Positions 46,801-59,394 of a stretch of DNA of 64,000 nucleotides are shown one piece after another. The notes beneath the pieces were generated by a model. It was not told where the DNA came from and searched no databases. It worked only from the letters and a program-made list of their open reading frames with translations. Location of the stretch: the NCBI GenBank assembly GCA_001574975.1, contig KQ965855.1, positions 3,507-67,506 of the forward strand, written 5' to 3'. Numbering within the stretch: position 1 is the first letter of the stretch; every line of letters starts with the position of its first letter. Made by a program: the position numbers and the translations under genes. This DNA comes from Gonapodya prolifera JEL478 (taxonomy: Eukaryota; Monoblepharomycota; Monoblepharidomycetes; Monoblepharidales; Gonapodyaceae).

Positions 46801-46995
46801 TTGTTACCTGTCGTGGCGGAAGCCGAAATTGTGCCCAATCTGCCTCCCAAGACATTGGTGAGGAGTTTCGATACCCACTTTCTGGAGGAAAGGAGGGCCG
46901 CTCTCGAACTCTGGATGAATCAGGTGTGGTGGACTGTGGTATGGCGAAGTGGTCTGGAAGGCTGGGTGGAATGGCGAAAGTTTGCCGGTATTTGA
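43810..46995 (+). CDS. PX-domain protein with long internal insertion
   Basis: Exons 43810-44134, 44213-44553, 44644-44727, 44858-45242, 45299-46995 sum to 2,832 nt, 943 aa. A 54-nt in-frame stretch (about 45,656-45,709, GTGACT...CACAG) may be a further intron. The C-terminal 200 residues resemble a PX phosphoinositide-binding domain. The first half ends RRMRFADFDAFRHTVVKHL. The second half has PNLPPKTLVRSF and EERRAALELWMNQVW, followed by a Trp-rich helix. The two halves are separated by about 100 Ser/Ala-rich residues. The upstream 700 residues are mostly disordered, Ser/Pro/Thr-rich. A YLSRDLDGS motif recurs twice (LPHYVSRDLDGSEEK and VRYYLSRDLDGSD), which suggests an internal duplication. 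Likely acts at endosomal or plasma membranes. The PX call rests on pattern, so it is moderate. Confidence 0.7.
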
Positions 46996-48532
46996 GGACC
47001 GTTGGCAACTTGCAACATGGGAACTGGGCTTCAATGACTTGAAAGCCTGGTTGCTGGCCAGTCTTGGAGGAGAGAGCGTCTGCAGTCACAACCTTCGCAA
47101 CCGTATTTGTATCTGCATTGGCATGAGCCGTCTCATACACACGGCGACTGAACTCCTTGAGCAGACTATTTGTTCTTTGCCGATTTGGGATAGACGGAAA
47201 TCAGAGAGAAGCTTAATACATAATACATACACTCAGCACCAAGGTTTCAGAAGAATAAGAAAAAAGAGGAAGTAATAATACCCGTTCAGTGAGCAATTGA
47301 TGACCACAGTTTTCTTTTTCTTCCATAATTCTGTGCCTTACACAACTCTCGTGCACAACTCGCCGACTTGTGAATCCAGTGCGTCGACATCCGTAATCGC
47401 GCTCGCTTCACTAGCCTGCGGTTTGTCGTGGTTCCAGAGGAGAACAAGAGACCGAGCATAACGAAGAGACGAAAGAAAGTGCCAATCCTTCCAATTGAAC
47501 CACGCGACGCCCAAACGGTTCGTTGCGTGGTATCCAGGGAGGAAACATCAAGCATCTTGCGGAGCGGCCCCCCAGTACTTCCCTTATCGCGATATCGTCG
47601 TATCCAATCGACTTGTCGCCATTGGGTCGCTGAACATATCGAAACGAACTCCAACGCTGTTAAGGCAGAGAAAATTTGCTCTTTCTTCTGGTCACGTTTC
47701 GCTGGGGATGTTGAAGCGTTCCTCACTCCACCGAATCACTACCAGAGAAGTAAGTAAACTAGGATTAAACCTATTTTTTCACCCGTTCGCTCTATCTGGT
47801 TTGCGGCACGGTTAAAGGGAGAGGAAGATTTAAGACGGAACGAAGAAGAACTCACGAACGAAAAAGCTATCTGTCACGGTGACAAGTGAGCGACGGCGCG
47901 AAGGAAGAGTCCTCCAATATCTTTGAAGGCTTTACCATCGTGATCTCGGAACTCCACCTGCAACACCTCGCGCTTCGTCCACTGTCTCGCTCGTCTTGAC
48001 CTGGTCATGTCACATTCTGACAATGTACTGGAACAGCTGCAACACATCGCAATCTCTGCCAATTATAATGAAATTGACGTGCTTGGACCGTCTTACCCAA
48101 ATAAAGAACTGGCAGGAGTTCAGGGCCGGGTGAAAGGTGCAACTACCTGAATCCACTTCAAAACAAAAAAAGTTCAAAGGATACCCGTTACAAAAAAGAT
48201 AACCATCTTAGCAGCGCTTCTTGTCTCTTGATAGCTCTTTCTGTATGAAGGAACAACCGTATTCCTAACACGAAACTTGAATTTAATTAAAGATTAGACC
48301 ACGGAGGAGCCTATGCGCGTTGTGTTACCCGATTAATTCATTCCACGAGGTGGACCTATGAGTAAAAAGGTTGTTCGGTGGCAACCACCCCGCAGTTTCA
48401 ACTGAATTCCCAGCCCCACCACTCACACGCCACAACAAAACCGCGACCGAAAGGACTCTCATCATTCTCGGCCACGGTTTATAGCTGTTGATCGCGGAGA
48501 ACAGTGCCAAGCAGAAAGGGTGCCTTCTCCCC
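46996..48532. other. Intergenic, no gene recognised
   Basis: 1.5 kb with only short open frames of uneven composition. No domain, repeat or RNA gene is recognised. It must contain the promoter of the ankyrin-SH3 gene. Confidence 0.4.
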
Positions 48533-51500
48533 ATGGCATCAGAAGGCGCGAATGGGAGGCTGATTGAAGCTGTAGAGGCAGGAAATGTGGAACTAGTTCG
48601 CAGTCTCGTCTCTCCAGATGGTGGCGGCGCGGATCCCGCCCTCGCAAGGAAGACGGTGACTCTTAATGTTACATATGGGAGCAAAATACTGGTTAAGAAA
48701 CAGAGGACAGGGAGTGGTGGGCTGCTTTTTGGAAGTAGCTCAGGCAGTGGCACCGGTGGTGGCATGAATGGGTCTGGAGGTGGGCTATGTTGGTGGCTGT
48801 ATCGCAGAGGCTATTCGTGATCCCTTTCTCTTCAGAAAGCATCGTCGAAGAGAAAGAAGAGAAAAGAGTTGAGTCTGTTCTCGCGGAATCCGCTCTATGC
48901 CTCGCCGTGAGGTCGGGGAGGTCAGATGTCGTAGCAGTGCTCGTTGACGCTGGTGAGTCTTGAGAGTTCTGGCTTCAGTTTTACATTTGGAGAGGCATCC
49001 ACCGCGAATCGGAAAGAAAAGGTGACACTGCGGTGGAGGATTCAATTGGTTGTTTACGGATAGCTTAATTTCGTGACAGCAATCAGCGGAAGCGCGATCA
49101 TTAGCGGCTGACTTCCCCAAATTATTCACTCCGCAATAGGTGCCCCTCCAAACTCACCAATTTCGTGGCGTATACCACAACATCACAACCCATGGACCCT
49201 AAACTTCTGGACGTCCCAGCGGTGGACAGACCTTCCGTATTGCAACTTTTCCTCCGCCATCCATTTTGCCCTCACATCAGCGTCACTGCCCTTCAATCGT
49301 CGAGGTGCTACGGTTGCTTTGATCAATCCCTCGCACCCACAACAATGTGCCGAAATGTACCAAATGTCCCCTTCCTTTGACATTGTTAAATGCCTGCTGA
49401 GCAAAGGAGCTCGGGTCACTGAAGTTGAAATGAACGCCGCGAGGAGGCTCGCAAACCTCGATAGAGCATTTGTGAAGCTACTGGAAGCGCATGTGAGGAA
49501 TGCACAGGGCGGTGTTGGAGCGACTCTTGTACCAGATCGCCCTCCACCACCGTTACCGAGCAGCGGTGCGGGGCAATCAGGATTGGGGAGTAACGGGAAC
49601 CATCCGGGAGCTGCGACGGCAGCAGGGAGCCCCCCGCCAATGTCTCCACCCCCGTCGTCTCCACCCAGCTCAACGCAACTCGGCGCATCAAGCGTTTCGC
49701 CCGATTCATCTCCTCCCGCCAAATTCACTCCCCTTCTAGCACCACCTCCCCAATCTTCTTCTGGACCGTCGCCGGTGTCCTCCCCCTCCTCAGCAACAAC
49801 ATCAAGTGATTCGCTCGCGTCCCCAATCACCTCGCCCATTAGAGCAACGCAGTCCCAGAACTCTACTTCACTTTATGCAACACAATCAGCAATGTCTCGC
49901 TCTATCTCCACTCAATCTTCTGGGGACCAAGTCCGCAGCGACTTGGCCGGACACTCCAGGGTAGTGCTCAAGGACGGAGGGACTGCATTGGGCATGCAGC
50001 TTAGTCTGCCAGATTTGCCCCCACCGCTAAGCGCGGGTAACTTACTGGCGTCGGTTGTGACATCCGGTCCCATCACAGAATCTCGTGGCGCAGAGCTTCC
50101 GTCAGCACCGATTCCTCGTCGACCATTGCGAGCCGCGTCCGATGCGGCCGAAATGAATCGAAAAGTCACCGGGGACGTGTTTTGGGATGGACCGTACAGT
50201 GCACCTCAACTGGGAAGGATTGGATCTCCAACAATCGGAATCACATCCGCGAAGTCGCCACCCCCTCCAACCGAGGAGGTGCTTCGCGCCATAAACATTC
50301 GTGGAAATGTCTCGCACCCTCCGCTTCCGCACCCGCGAAATCCAAACCATTCCCATTCTCCGAAAATTCACTCTCAGGTTCCGGCACCACAATATCAGGG
50401 ATCCGCGGCGGAAGGAATCCTACACGCACAACCAAATCCCCACTCAACTTCACAGGCTCCAACTCCTCCACTACGGATTCCGTTCAAACGCCCTCCGCCA
50501 CCACCACCTCCACCAGCCTCCACAGTTATTGATGCCGATGTCTCCGGCGATGAGTCAGATAGCTCAGAAAGTGAGGCGGAGGTCCCGTTGTGGAGTCTTG
50601 CGGGAAACGCGTCCGCACCACTTCCTATTCCTCCGGCTTCAGCTCCCTCCCGCCACGTAGCATTTGCTCTCCCTCCTGAATCACCCACCGGTATTTCGGG
50701 CACGTCTACTCCTTTGGCCTCTGCCCCTGGGTCGACTTTCACCACCCCTGCTGGTACACCTCAGCGTGTGCCACATGGAAACGGTTCTCGGAATGGGCTT
50801 CAAGCGAGTTCATCTTCCCAGCCGAGCTCTGCGGCGCACTCGCCTGTTGCACCAACAGCGTTACCGTATTTCTTTATTCCCTCGGGCGCATTTCCCACTG
50901 TGGTGCAATCTCCGGATGCGGCTCACGACATTGGAGGTTCCTCAGATAAAGAACTAGACTCATCAAGCAAGCGGCCGTGGTGGGACGAACCTGAAGACGA
51001 TGATGACGAAGGCGAGGAGGCACCCTTGTCACAGCTCGCGGCAGGAGCTGGTGGCGCAACTGGTAATGGAGATGCCAAGGAAGAGGCGGAAAGAGCTACA
51101 TCTGTACCACCAGATTCATCTGCCGATCCAACACAAGCCCGGCTCCAACGGCGCATCACACACCTTTCACGCCTCCTGCACCAACGTACACATCTTCTTC
51201 TTCTCCTGCGCTCCTCTTTGCTCTCGTCGGGTGTCGGGATACTTTCCCCCGATGGAGCTCTCGGTATCCCAGTCCCGGCAACACTGCCTCCCCCACCTGG
51301 GGATTTGAGTGTAATCTCACAGTACGTACCGAACGAAGAGGATGAAATCAGTCTTGCGATTGGAGAGAAGATTGTGTGCACTGTGGTGTTCGCCGATGGG
51401 TGGGGCAAGGTTTGTTTGATTTTGCGACTACACCGTGATGAATGGTTAGGCTGACTTAGGCCACCACTATTTGCTATTGGAGGGAACAAACACGTCAACG

Positions 51501-51818
51501 GGCTCAACTGGAATTTTCCCGCTGGTGTGCGTCTCAGCGCATCCACCGAACCCAACATCTTCTATCCCTGATAATCAAGCCAAACCTTCACCGCCCATTA
51601 TAACGGGACGTACAGTCTCCCTGATGAAAGCAGGAGCCGGGCATGGTCATGGACACGTGGGAATTGTTGGTCAGACTGGCGCTCTTGCTGGTGGAGGATT
51701 ACAGCCGCATGTCAGAACGGCAGCTGCCGGAAGAGATCATCGCGGGTTGAAAGAAGCCAAACGGAAGAAGGAGAAAGAGAAAGCGAGAGAAAGGGAAGGA
51801 GACGAGGGCAAGAATTGA
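48533..51818 (+). CDS. Ankyrin-repeat and SH3-domain protein
   Basis: Exons 48533-48779, 48836-48952, 49140-51409, 51483-51818 give 989 aa. The N-terminal ankyrin repeats are split by introns (NGRLIEAVEAGNVELVRSL, ESALCLAVRSGRSDVVAVL, SFDIVKCLLSKGARVTE). A Pro/Ser-rich disordered middle of about 500 aa follows, with many PPP and SPP runs that could bind SH3 domains. An acidic stretch (EDDDDEGEEAP) and a short Arg/Leu-rich helix precede the SH3 domain, which crosses the last intron: SQYVPNEEDEISLAIGEKI, VFADGWGK, then TGSTGIFPLVCV. These match the ALYDY, E-L-F--GD, DDGWW and G-FP-NYV elements. The C-terminus is a basic KEAKRKKEKEKAREREG tail. Probably a cortical or actin-linked scaffold, analogous to other ankyrin-SH3 adaptors. 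Confidence 0.85.
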
Positions 51819-52111
51819 AAGCGCTCTAAATTATCTTCTCGATGGCACCGTTTTAGTTCTGTACCATCTGTGTAAACTAAGTGTCTCCATTACCATCTCA
51901 CGGACTACGTACGCACGTCACTTGGACACGCTTTCATGGCGCTTTGAGGATCCAATATTTTAAAAGTAGGGCTTTGAGCTTTTCCCCCAATCGCTTCACA
52001 TCATCATCAGAAGAATTGAGGAAAATACACATAAATGAATACAGAGGACATGAGAAAGGGGGACGGGGAGAACAGAGAGGAAGTGAAAAACACACCAGGT
52101 GCTACAATACA

Positions 52112-54268
52112 TTATTTCTTTCGTGGTTTCAACTTAACAGGAAGACCTCCCTTCATATTTACTGACAGAGTAATGTACGAAGCCCCCTCGACTTCCGTAT
52201 GCGTGTCGAATCCGGCGACAATATCGAACCTGCGCACCAAATGGCCAAGCAAGATTCGCATTTCGTTGTAAGCAAAGTTCTTGCCAATGCAGTCGCTAAA
52301 GCGGTACAGTTTCTTGAGAGTTCTCGGACAACAAGAGAGAGCGGCACCAATAACTCACCGTGTTCCTGCAGAAAAGGGCCAGAACGCGTCGCGATTGACA
52401 AGCTTGGGCGTTCCCCAAACTGCACGCGAGGAGTTGTTGGCTTCGGCTTTGGTTTGGGATGCGCCAGATACTTCCTCCTCTTGGGTGGAACTGGCGGATC
52501 CTTCAATCCAGCGCTCGGGGTAGAACTCTTCTGCGCGCAGCCAAACTGGAAAATTAGAAGACAAAAAATTATAAAAAAAAGAGGTCAAGTGAAGAAAGTT
52601 AAGGGTGTGTGACAAAACTTACGCTGAGAGCTCCGATGGATGGCGTAAAAAGAGATGTCACACTGTAGGACACGTAGTCAGATGTAAGAGAGGACACTTA
52701 AGTTTTGTACACGAAAACATACCCAAGTCCCAGCAGGAATGTGCACACTGCGAGCGCTTCCATCTACTTCATGGACCTGAACAACCATATCCTCTGTAAA
52801 CTCGCGGGCGATAGTTGGCGCCACCGGCCTGAGTCGCAGCGTCTCCTTTATGACGGCATCGAGGAATGGCAGCGTCTTGAGCGTCGACAGCATCATTTGA
52901 CTATTTAAACCGTCCGGAAAAGCTGCGTCAAGCTCAGCTTGAAGTTTTGCCTTCGCGTCGGGGTACTTGAGCAAGAAGTACAAAACCCATGTCATGGCGT
53001 TTCCAGTGGTTTCACTTCCGGCATCATTAAACAAGCTGATAGAAGTTGCAATTTGGGCCTTGTCGAAGCTCTCGCCCGTGTCTGGGTCACGGTGGTCGAG
53101 CAGCATCTGGAGAATGTCGTTCCGGCGCTGCCCCGACCCATTGAGCGCCACGCGGTTACTGACGGTGTCCTTGAGCAGGTTTTGGTGCATAGAGAGCGAC
53201 TTTCCAATGGGGAGAAGACGGTGGTCGATCAGCGTGAGGAACGGGAAGATGCGCTTCTGGACGGCGAAATGCAGCATGGAGCGGCGAGCTTCGAGGAAGG
53301 CGTGGTGGCCTGATTCGACCATTCCGAAAGAGGACCCGAACGCCGTTTCACCGATGATATCCGCTGCCATTTTCTGTAGTCGCGCGTATTGAGAGTGTGG
53401 GTGAGGGCCGATGTGTGAGAGGTGAGAGTTGAGAGAACGGGAAATGGGGGCACTTACATGGAAGTAATCAAGCATATCGACTGAGCGCCATCCGTTGCCC
53501 GTTGATGGGAGACTGAGGACCTTTTTCTCAAAAGACTCCCAAACGGAGAACATATAGGGCTCCAGGTTATTGAGGTACTTGATGGAAAACGCTGGAGTGG
53601 ACAGCTTCCGCAACATTTTGTGAAGTTCCCTGCTGCTCGTCGTCAGAATGGTGTCCGGATCCTACTCTCAGCCCGTGAGTCGATCGCAAACGGAGCACCG
53701 GAAATCACCAGATGCTCACGGTTGGTAAAAGCTTGAATTTGCTGTACATGCGCTCGGGTTTTGGGAGATCATCCGTCTTCATTATCTTTGAGTGGGTGGG
53801 TGGGCATAAGCATGGAATGAGGGTGGAAAAAAAGTGCGTTGTGGTTCGGGGGAGTGATCGGTACACGAACAGAGTTCAATTCCATCTCTACCTGGTGCGC
53901 AAGCTGCGGATCAGCAACGCTAATCCAACTCGGTCCCATCCTGAACGCGCCAACGGATGGAAACGGACGAAACGAGGTGAGATATTGGCACGGGCTCCAC
54001 ACCCCTCAAACACCATCCTTTTCTTCACACCTCACCTCCACACACTTCCGTACTGCGAATGCAGACGATGCTTCCTCTGAAACCCTTTTCCCCTGATCGT
54101 CCAGTACTCCCCGACGATGGGGAACGCCAGCGTCCATATGTTCGCGTGGAGGTCGCTGAGTGGCGACACGAAGAGCCATTCGTAGAGCAGCAGCGCGCGG
54201 CGCGTGATGTATATCACCACGATGGTTAGAGTGAGATTCTGTACCGTGAGGAGCTCGATGGCAGCCAT
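52112..54268 (-). CDS. Cytochrome P450 monooxygenase
   Basis: Eight exons (54268-54036, 53940-53892, 53785-53720, 53661-53458, 53373-52723, 52662-52623, 52545-52359, 52295-52112) give 537 aa. The N-terminal hydrophobic segment (LTLTIVVIYITRRALLLY) would anchor it in the ER membrane. The I-helix oxygen-binding motif is NDAGSETTGN. The K-helix ExxR is KETLRLRP. The PERF-like segment is FYPERW. The heme loop FSAGTRDCIGKNFA has the axial Cys near residue 479 and is split by the last intron. All catalytic features are present, so the enzyme is probably active. Its substrate and CYP family cannot be assigned by eye; CYP4/CYP5-type similarity is suggested by the motif style only. Confidence 0.93.
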
Positions 54269-56225
54269 GGAATTGAATTTGTGGACGAGGAGTGTAGCGC
54301 AACTAAAGGGCGGCCGCAGGATGCTCAGTAAACCTCCGCACGTTCCTCGGACGCTCTTTGTCCCTCTCCTTCCCCGTTGGTTCCATCTTTTACATTACAC
54401 GGATATGGCCTGGAAATTTGAATTTTGAAAGTACGTTTAGTCCCCCCTTTCTTCTCTTCGTATAAAGCAGCTGCGTCAATATTGGTGATGCAAAGAGGTT
54501 GGACTGAAAAGGGAGTATCGGAGAGGATAGAGTCCCCTATTGGGGGACCTACTGGAGAGTCTTAACAGATACATGCAATCATAGGGAAAACACTCAAGAC
54601 GGTATTAGAATCTAAATTAATTGAAGGCAGGAGTGTGTGGGTGGTGCACAGTTTCCGCTTGTTGCGCGGACTCGAGTCTCGACACTTGTGCAGACAAATG
54701 ATGGTAGATGATTAGCAAGCCATGAGAGTTGGGAAGATTGATAATAATTTGGTTTTTGTTTTCCAAGCGGAAGCGGAGTGCCGAAATGCTCGTTTCAAAA
54801 GTTGCAAGACAATTTCCATTGGTGATTGCTTTGGTCATTTGATTTAAGAGAAAAAAAAAACGCTACCTATTCCTGGAAATGTTGTAAATCAGTCTTTATA
54901 TACCACCATGTGCACTTCCAAGTACAGTCACGAGAAATTTTTTGAGTGAAGGCCTTCCGTTCATTACAGCCCTCACCTCCGGATCGCGTCTGTGCAATAC
55001 TCTGCTCCCGAATCGTCTCTCGAATTCACCTTGGCAATAACACCGACGCACTACGCTATCGTCTTGCACGGGGACTCTGTCGCCGTGGTCGGGTCCCGCG
55101 AACGACAGTCAACTCCGCGAACGAACATTCCACTCCGCGGGGCATTCGCCTCCGGCAAACACCTCGACCAACGCTTCGCGCTTAAGCCTCGAGCTCGTCT
55201 CGCTACGACTCGGGTCTCGGACGGGTCCACGAACGAGTAACAACAGCCTCAGGTTCTCAACGTACGTACATCACTTCTCCAAGATCACGCGCCGGACTCC
55301 GGACTCCGGACTCCGGGCTCGCGATTGATAGGCAGGTGCAAGACGTAAGTGCTGAAACAGAAACGTTGAAAGGGTGATCACACCAGGGGGGACGAGATGA
55401 AAAGGTTCGACTGGTATGGCGGAGAGAGAGGTAGAGTGGCATGAGGGGGAGAGTGGATCGGAAGGAAGCCCCTCGCAGCGCCCCACGAGCATCGTGTACG
55501 TAGCCGTCCGGTGCTCTAAGGAGTAGCAACATGCGACGATGGGGGCAGAGGTGAAGTCGATGGTTTCCCGCGACGACGGCGAGACGGACTAGTCGGGATC
55601 CAGCGAGGCGGGTCCGGTCTGAGGGCGTTCGAGGGCGAGAGAGATGAGATGCGGAGAGTGGGGCAGGTCGGGGAGTCGGCGGGTTGTGGCGCCGCTGCTT
55701 CCAAAACAAACTTGGCAGGTGCACCGTTGGGCAACCCTGGCGGATGTGGCTGGCTGACCACGTGGGGGCAGTGATGATTGAGCGTCTATGCGACTGAATA
55801 GCTACAATGCGAAAATAAATGAGAGGGGGTTTGGCGTTGCTTCGGGTGGGGAGAGTGGAGAAATAAAGAAGCGATCAAGGCTTCTGCAGTCGTGCGCAGC
55901 ACTGGGAGCTCATACCCGCCTTTTCAATCCTCATGCAGCAGGTCCACCTTCTGCCCGTGGATTAAATCGCAGCACCCCGCGCGCGAAATAAATGACAACA
56001 GCGCAAGTCACCGCCAACGTTAGAAACAGCAAGGGACGTGAACCTTCACCGAGAACTTTACGTTCAGGGTCCACCACATCACCACGTGTGTCCACCCTCC
56101 ACGTGCTCGGCCATTATGCTCCCGCATCCCTTCAAAGACGCCGAATCGCTGCATCCTCCGTCCTTTTTGCGATCGCGCTGCTGCTTCTTCTGCACGTGAT
56201 CCTCGCATCCACCTTGACGCCCACG
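54269..56225. other. Intergenic region with a GC-rich repeat copy
   Basis: No confident gene. A 73-codon minus-strand frame (54838-54617) has an ATG but no recognised domain. A 16-nt GAC-TCCG-type triple repeat (GGACTCCGGACTCCGGACTCCGG split) sits at about 55,292-55,315. A dispersed GC-rich repeat occupies about 55,030-55,245. A long minus-strand frame at 55,257-55,724 is low-complexity and unconvincing. Confidence 0.4.
55030..55245. repeat. GC-rich dispersed repeat, intergenic copy
   Basis: Contains CATTCGCCTCCGGCAAACAC, CTCGACCAACGCTTCGCGCT and TAAGCCTCGAGCTCGTCTCG in the same order as the intronic copies. It is the most diverged of the copies found in this window. Confidence 0.65.
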
Positions 56226-57940
56226 ATGCCCTCCACTCAGACTTTACTCCTGGTGTTTGCGGGGACTGTCGCCTCAGCCGCAGCTGCAGTAGACCTGTCA
56301 TGGCGGCCCCCGAGCGCGTCGGCCGTGAGCAACCTCACCCAGGTGCTCAACGGGCCCGGTGTACCGACCATCTTCAACTCGTCAAAGACCTCGTTCAAGG
56401 ACTACGGAATCTACAACTACTGCGTGAGTGTCGGCACGTTTTTTGCGTTGAAAGGTCAAGTTGATTGAGTCTTGGCCCCCTTCGTCATGGGACATGGGTC
56501 GACCTTCCAGAACATGCCCCACGTCCGAGCGCGCGAATACCCCTTCGCCAACGACACGTACGAGCTCAAATACGTCGAGATCATCCACCGCCACCACAAG
56601 CGCACGCCTTACCAGTCCAACACGTTCCCTGTTGAGAACATCGCGTGGCAGTGCTCGGACACCAAGACCTTCTACTACGCGGATAAGAAGAGCGGAGACG
56701 AAATCGCCACTCCCTCTTACGTGAGTCATCGTTTTTGACATCAGTTGCCCCTTCGCGACTGCATGCTCACACGCAAAAAATGAACCTTCCAGTGGGTCAT
56801 GTACACCGACCCCGCGAACCCCTTGAACACCACCGGCTACATAGGCAGCAACTGCCAGTTCCCTCAAATCACCGCGGACGGGCTGGAAGATGCGCTCGAA
56901 CACGGCAGGGATCTCTTCAAGGTGTACGGCGACAAGCTCGACTTCCTCCGTGACGACTCCGTCAAGAACGAAGTCATCTTCCGAGTAACCTCCAACGTCA
57001 TCACGAGTCAAGTCGCCGGCGCTATCATCCAGGGAATGTTCCCCGACGCCGAAACCGTTCCGCTGTACCAACAGGTGATTGGTTGCTTTTGTTTCTCTTT
57101 CTCCACCAGTTTGCTGAAGTTCCGTCTTTACTCGTGGTGAAGCCGTCTGCCGTCGACTCACTGCAACCCCAGTACTCGTGCTCGTACGCGGACAACATTC
57201 GCTCTGCCTACCAAGGCACCAACGCCAACTGGACCGCTCACCTCAATGCGACGGTAAACCTGTTTGCGAAACTGGATGCCATTTCAGGCGTCAACCCCAA
57301 AGACTCTGGCTGGCACTCGTAAGTTTTGCTCTCTCCGCTTCATAAACCTACTATCGGAGTGACTGACCAACTTCTCAACCCTCCGCTACGAAACAGGTGG
57401 TTCGACCACTACTTTGACGCCCTCTCGTCCCGGAAATGCCATGGCAAACCCCTCCCCTGCTCGATCACAAACTCCTCCAACTGCATCACCGAAGCCGACG
57501 CGCAAGAAGTATTCCGCCTGGGCCTGTACGAGTACTCGTACATCTTCCGCGACGCGCCCAACAGCCTCGAATACGTGCGCACCAAGTACGGCCTCTTCTT
57601 TGTTGAACTCGTCTCCCACATCCGCGCCGCCATTGCCAAATCCTCCCCGATCAAGTACCGCCACAACGTCGCCCACGACGGGTCCATCTCGCCCCTGCTT
57701 GGGTTCCTCCAGGTCGACCAGATGGTGTGGCCCGGCATGGGCGCCGAGGTCGCGTTCGAGCTGTTCAAGAACAAGAAGACCAACGGATACGTCGTCCGCG
57801 TGCTGTGGGGCGGCAAGGTGCTCCGCAGCAGCAACTTGGGGCCCATTGACATGATCCCGGCGGACGATTTTATTGGATATGTGGAGGGTCTGACGGGCGT
57901 CAATGGCAGCTACATTGTCCAGAAATGTGTTTCGAGCTAA
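56226..57940 (+). CDS. Histidine acid phosphatase, clade 2
   Basis: Five exons (56226-56423, 56511-56720, 56793-57074, 57173-57318, 57397-57940) give 459 aa. A signal peptide (MPSTQTLLLVFAGTVASAAA) indicates secretion or vacuolar routing. The catalytic motif is VEIIHRHHKRTP, the RHxxRxP signature with the nucleophilic His. The G usual at the third place is H here, which I recall from other fungal members. The proton-donor motif is AHDGSISPLLGF. Several Cys (NYC, QCSD, SNCQFP, SCSYAD, KCHG, PCSI, NCIT) suggest disulphides. Likely hydrolyses phosphate esters; the substrate is unknown. Length fits the family. Confidence 0.88.
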
Positions 57941-58266
57941 GGGGACCTTTTCCGCTTAGCAAATTGCACTGCACACTGTCTCTTTTTTGAATTCAGCCTT
58001 AGACGTACTCGCCACACTTACTTATCAATACACGAACAAAGTAATCTGACTTTCTCGCTTTTCCCGTCCTTTCCGAGAATGGAAGAAAAAGGACTGTGTG
58101 ATGTCACAACGCGACATCAAGGCCACACCGCCTTGGCGTTGAGGGTCCTTCAAAACCTACCATGCTGAACTCAAAGTTACGAAACGAACGTCACGGTGCA
58201 CACAAACCCGAAATCGACACGCTTCTCAGCTAAACCATTCTACTCTCGCACCCATCGTCACCATCG

Positions 58267-59394
58267 ATGGCTTCCACCGTCACCACGACGTCGACTTTCC
58301 CTCCATCGTCATTTGCGTCCCCGATGGCCACAACGAGCGGATCGCGTGCGTCCATTTGGGGCGCCAACGGTACAGCAAGTAAGATCCCTTGTTTGAAGTG
58401 GACGATTGCCCGCCCGCGTGCGCGTTTCTGACGGCGGGGAATCTCTTTTTTAGGTACTGGCCGATTGCGACCCGCTGACCTCGACCCGGACGACGACGGG
58501 TCTGGCGCACAAGCGCTTCATATGAGCATTATTGCGTCGATTGTGATTCTGTGCATCGTTGTTGCGGGGGTCCTTGCCGTTAAGAAATGCTTGGTGAGTG
58601 GCAAGACGGCATCACTCGACCACTTTTTTCTTGCGTAATAATACTCGCCGTTTGCATTATTGATACAGTTGGAACACGCCCGCTTTGCCCGTCTACGGCT
58701 CCAGAACCCCCAGCTGTACCATTCTCTTTTGCTCAACGACGGTACCCTCCGAGCAAGGGAGGGTCGGAGAACGTTGGACCCCGAGAAGCTCCAGAACCTC
58801 GCCGTTCACCGCGTGCCCTCGAAGCCCGACGGTCGCACCGCTACGAACCGGCCCGTGCTGGCACGCAACACCTCGCACACATCCATCCTCTCCATCATCA
58901 CATCCCTCACGTCTCCGCAATCGTGCTCTGTCTGCCTGGACCCGATTTACATCCCCGGTGTCGTGCTGAGGAAGCTGCCGTGCGGACACAGCTTCCACGC
59001 GGTGTGTGTCGACGAGTGGCTCGTGTTGTGGAGCGGTGTCTGCCCAATGTGCAGAATGGACTTGACGGGATTAGAGGAAGCAGCACTCCCAGCGGAGGAA
59101 CAGCGGAATGCGGTGGATGAAGAGACCTCGCGCGTTGAGGTTCCTAGCCCGACAATTCCTCCTGCTTCCATGTCGTTGCCGTCAAATCGCATTCTCTCCA
59201 CTGTACGGGCCCAAAACCTGTCACCGCCGCCTCCCACGCTTCCCACAGAAGGAACATCCACGCGGAACCACATAGCTATCGAAATGGCACCCGCGGTACT
59301 GGAATCCACGCCAGCTGGGGACAGTGCCCCTTTGAATTCAATCGAGAGTCCACCTGATTCGGACGGAGGACAGGGAAAGATTGGAGTGAATTGA
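58267..59394 (+). CDS. Transmembrane RING-H2 protein, probable E3 ligase
   Basis: Three exons (58267-58378, 58454-58593, 58669-59394) give 325 aa. A short Ser/Thr-rich N-terminus is followed by one transmembrane helix (MSIIASIVILCIVVAGVLAV). A RING-H2 finger follows (CSVC, 13-residue loop, CGHSFHAVC, then CPMC). All eight ligands are present (C-x2-C, C-x-H-x2-H-x2-C, C-x2-C). The C-terminal tail is Pro/Ser-rich and disordered. This is the layout of RNF13/ATL-like membrane E3 ligases, acting at endomembranes or the plasma membrane. There is no signal peptide, so the TM acts as anchor. Confidence 0.88.
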
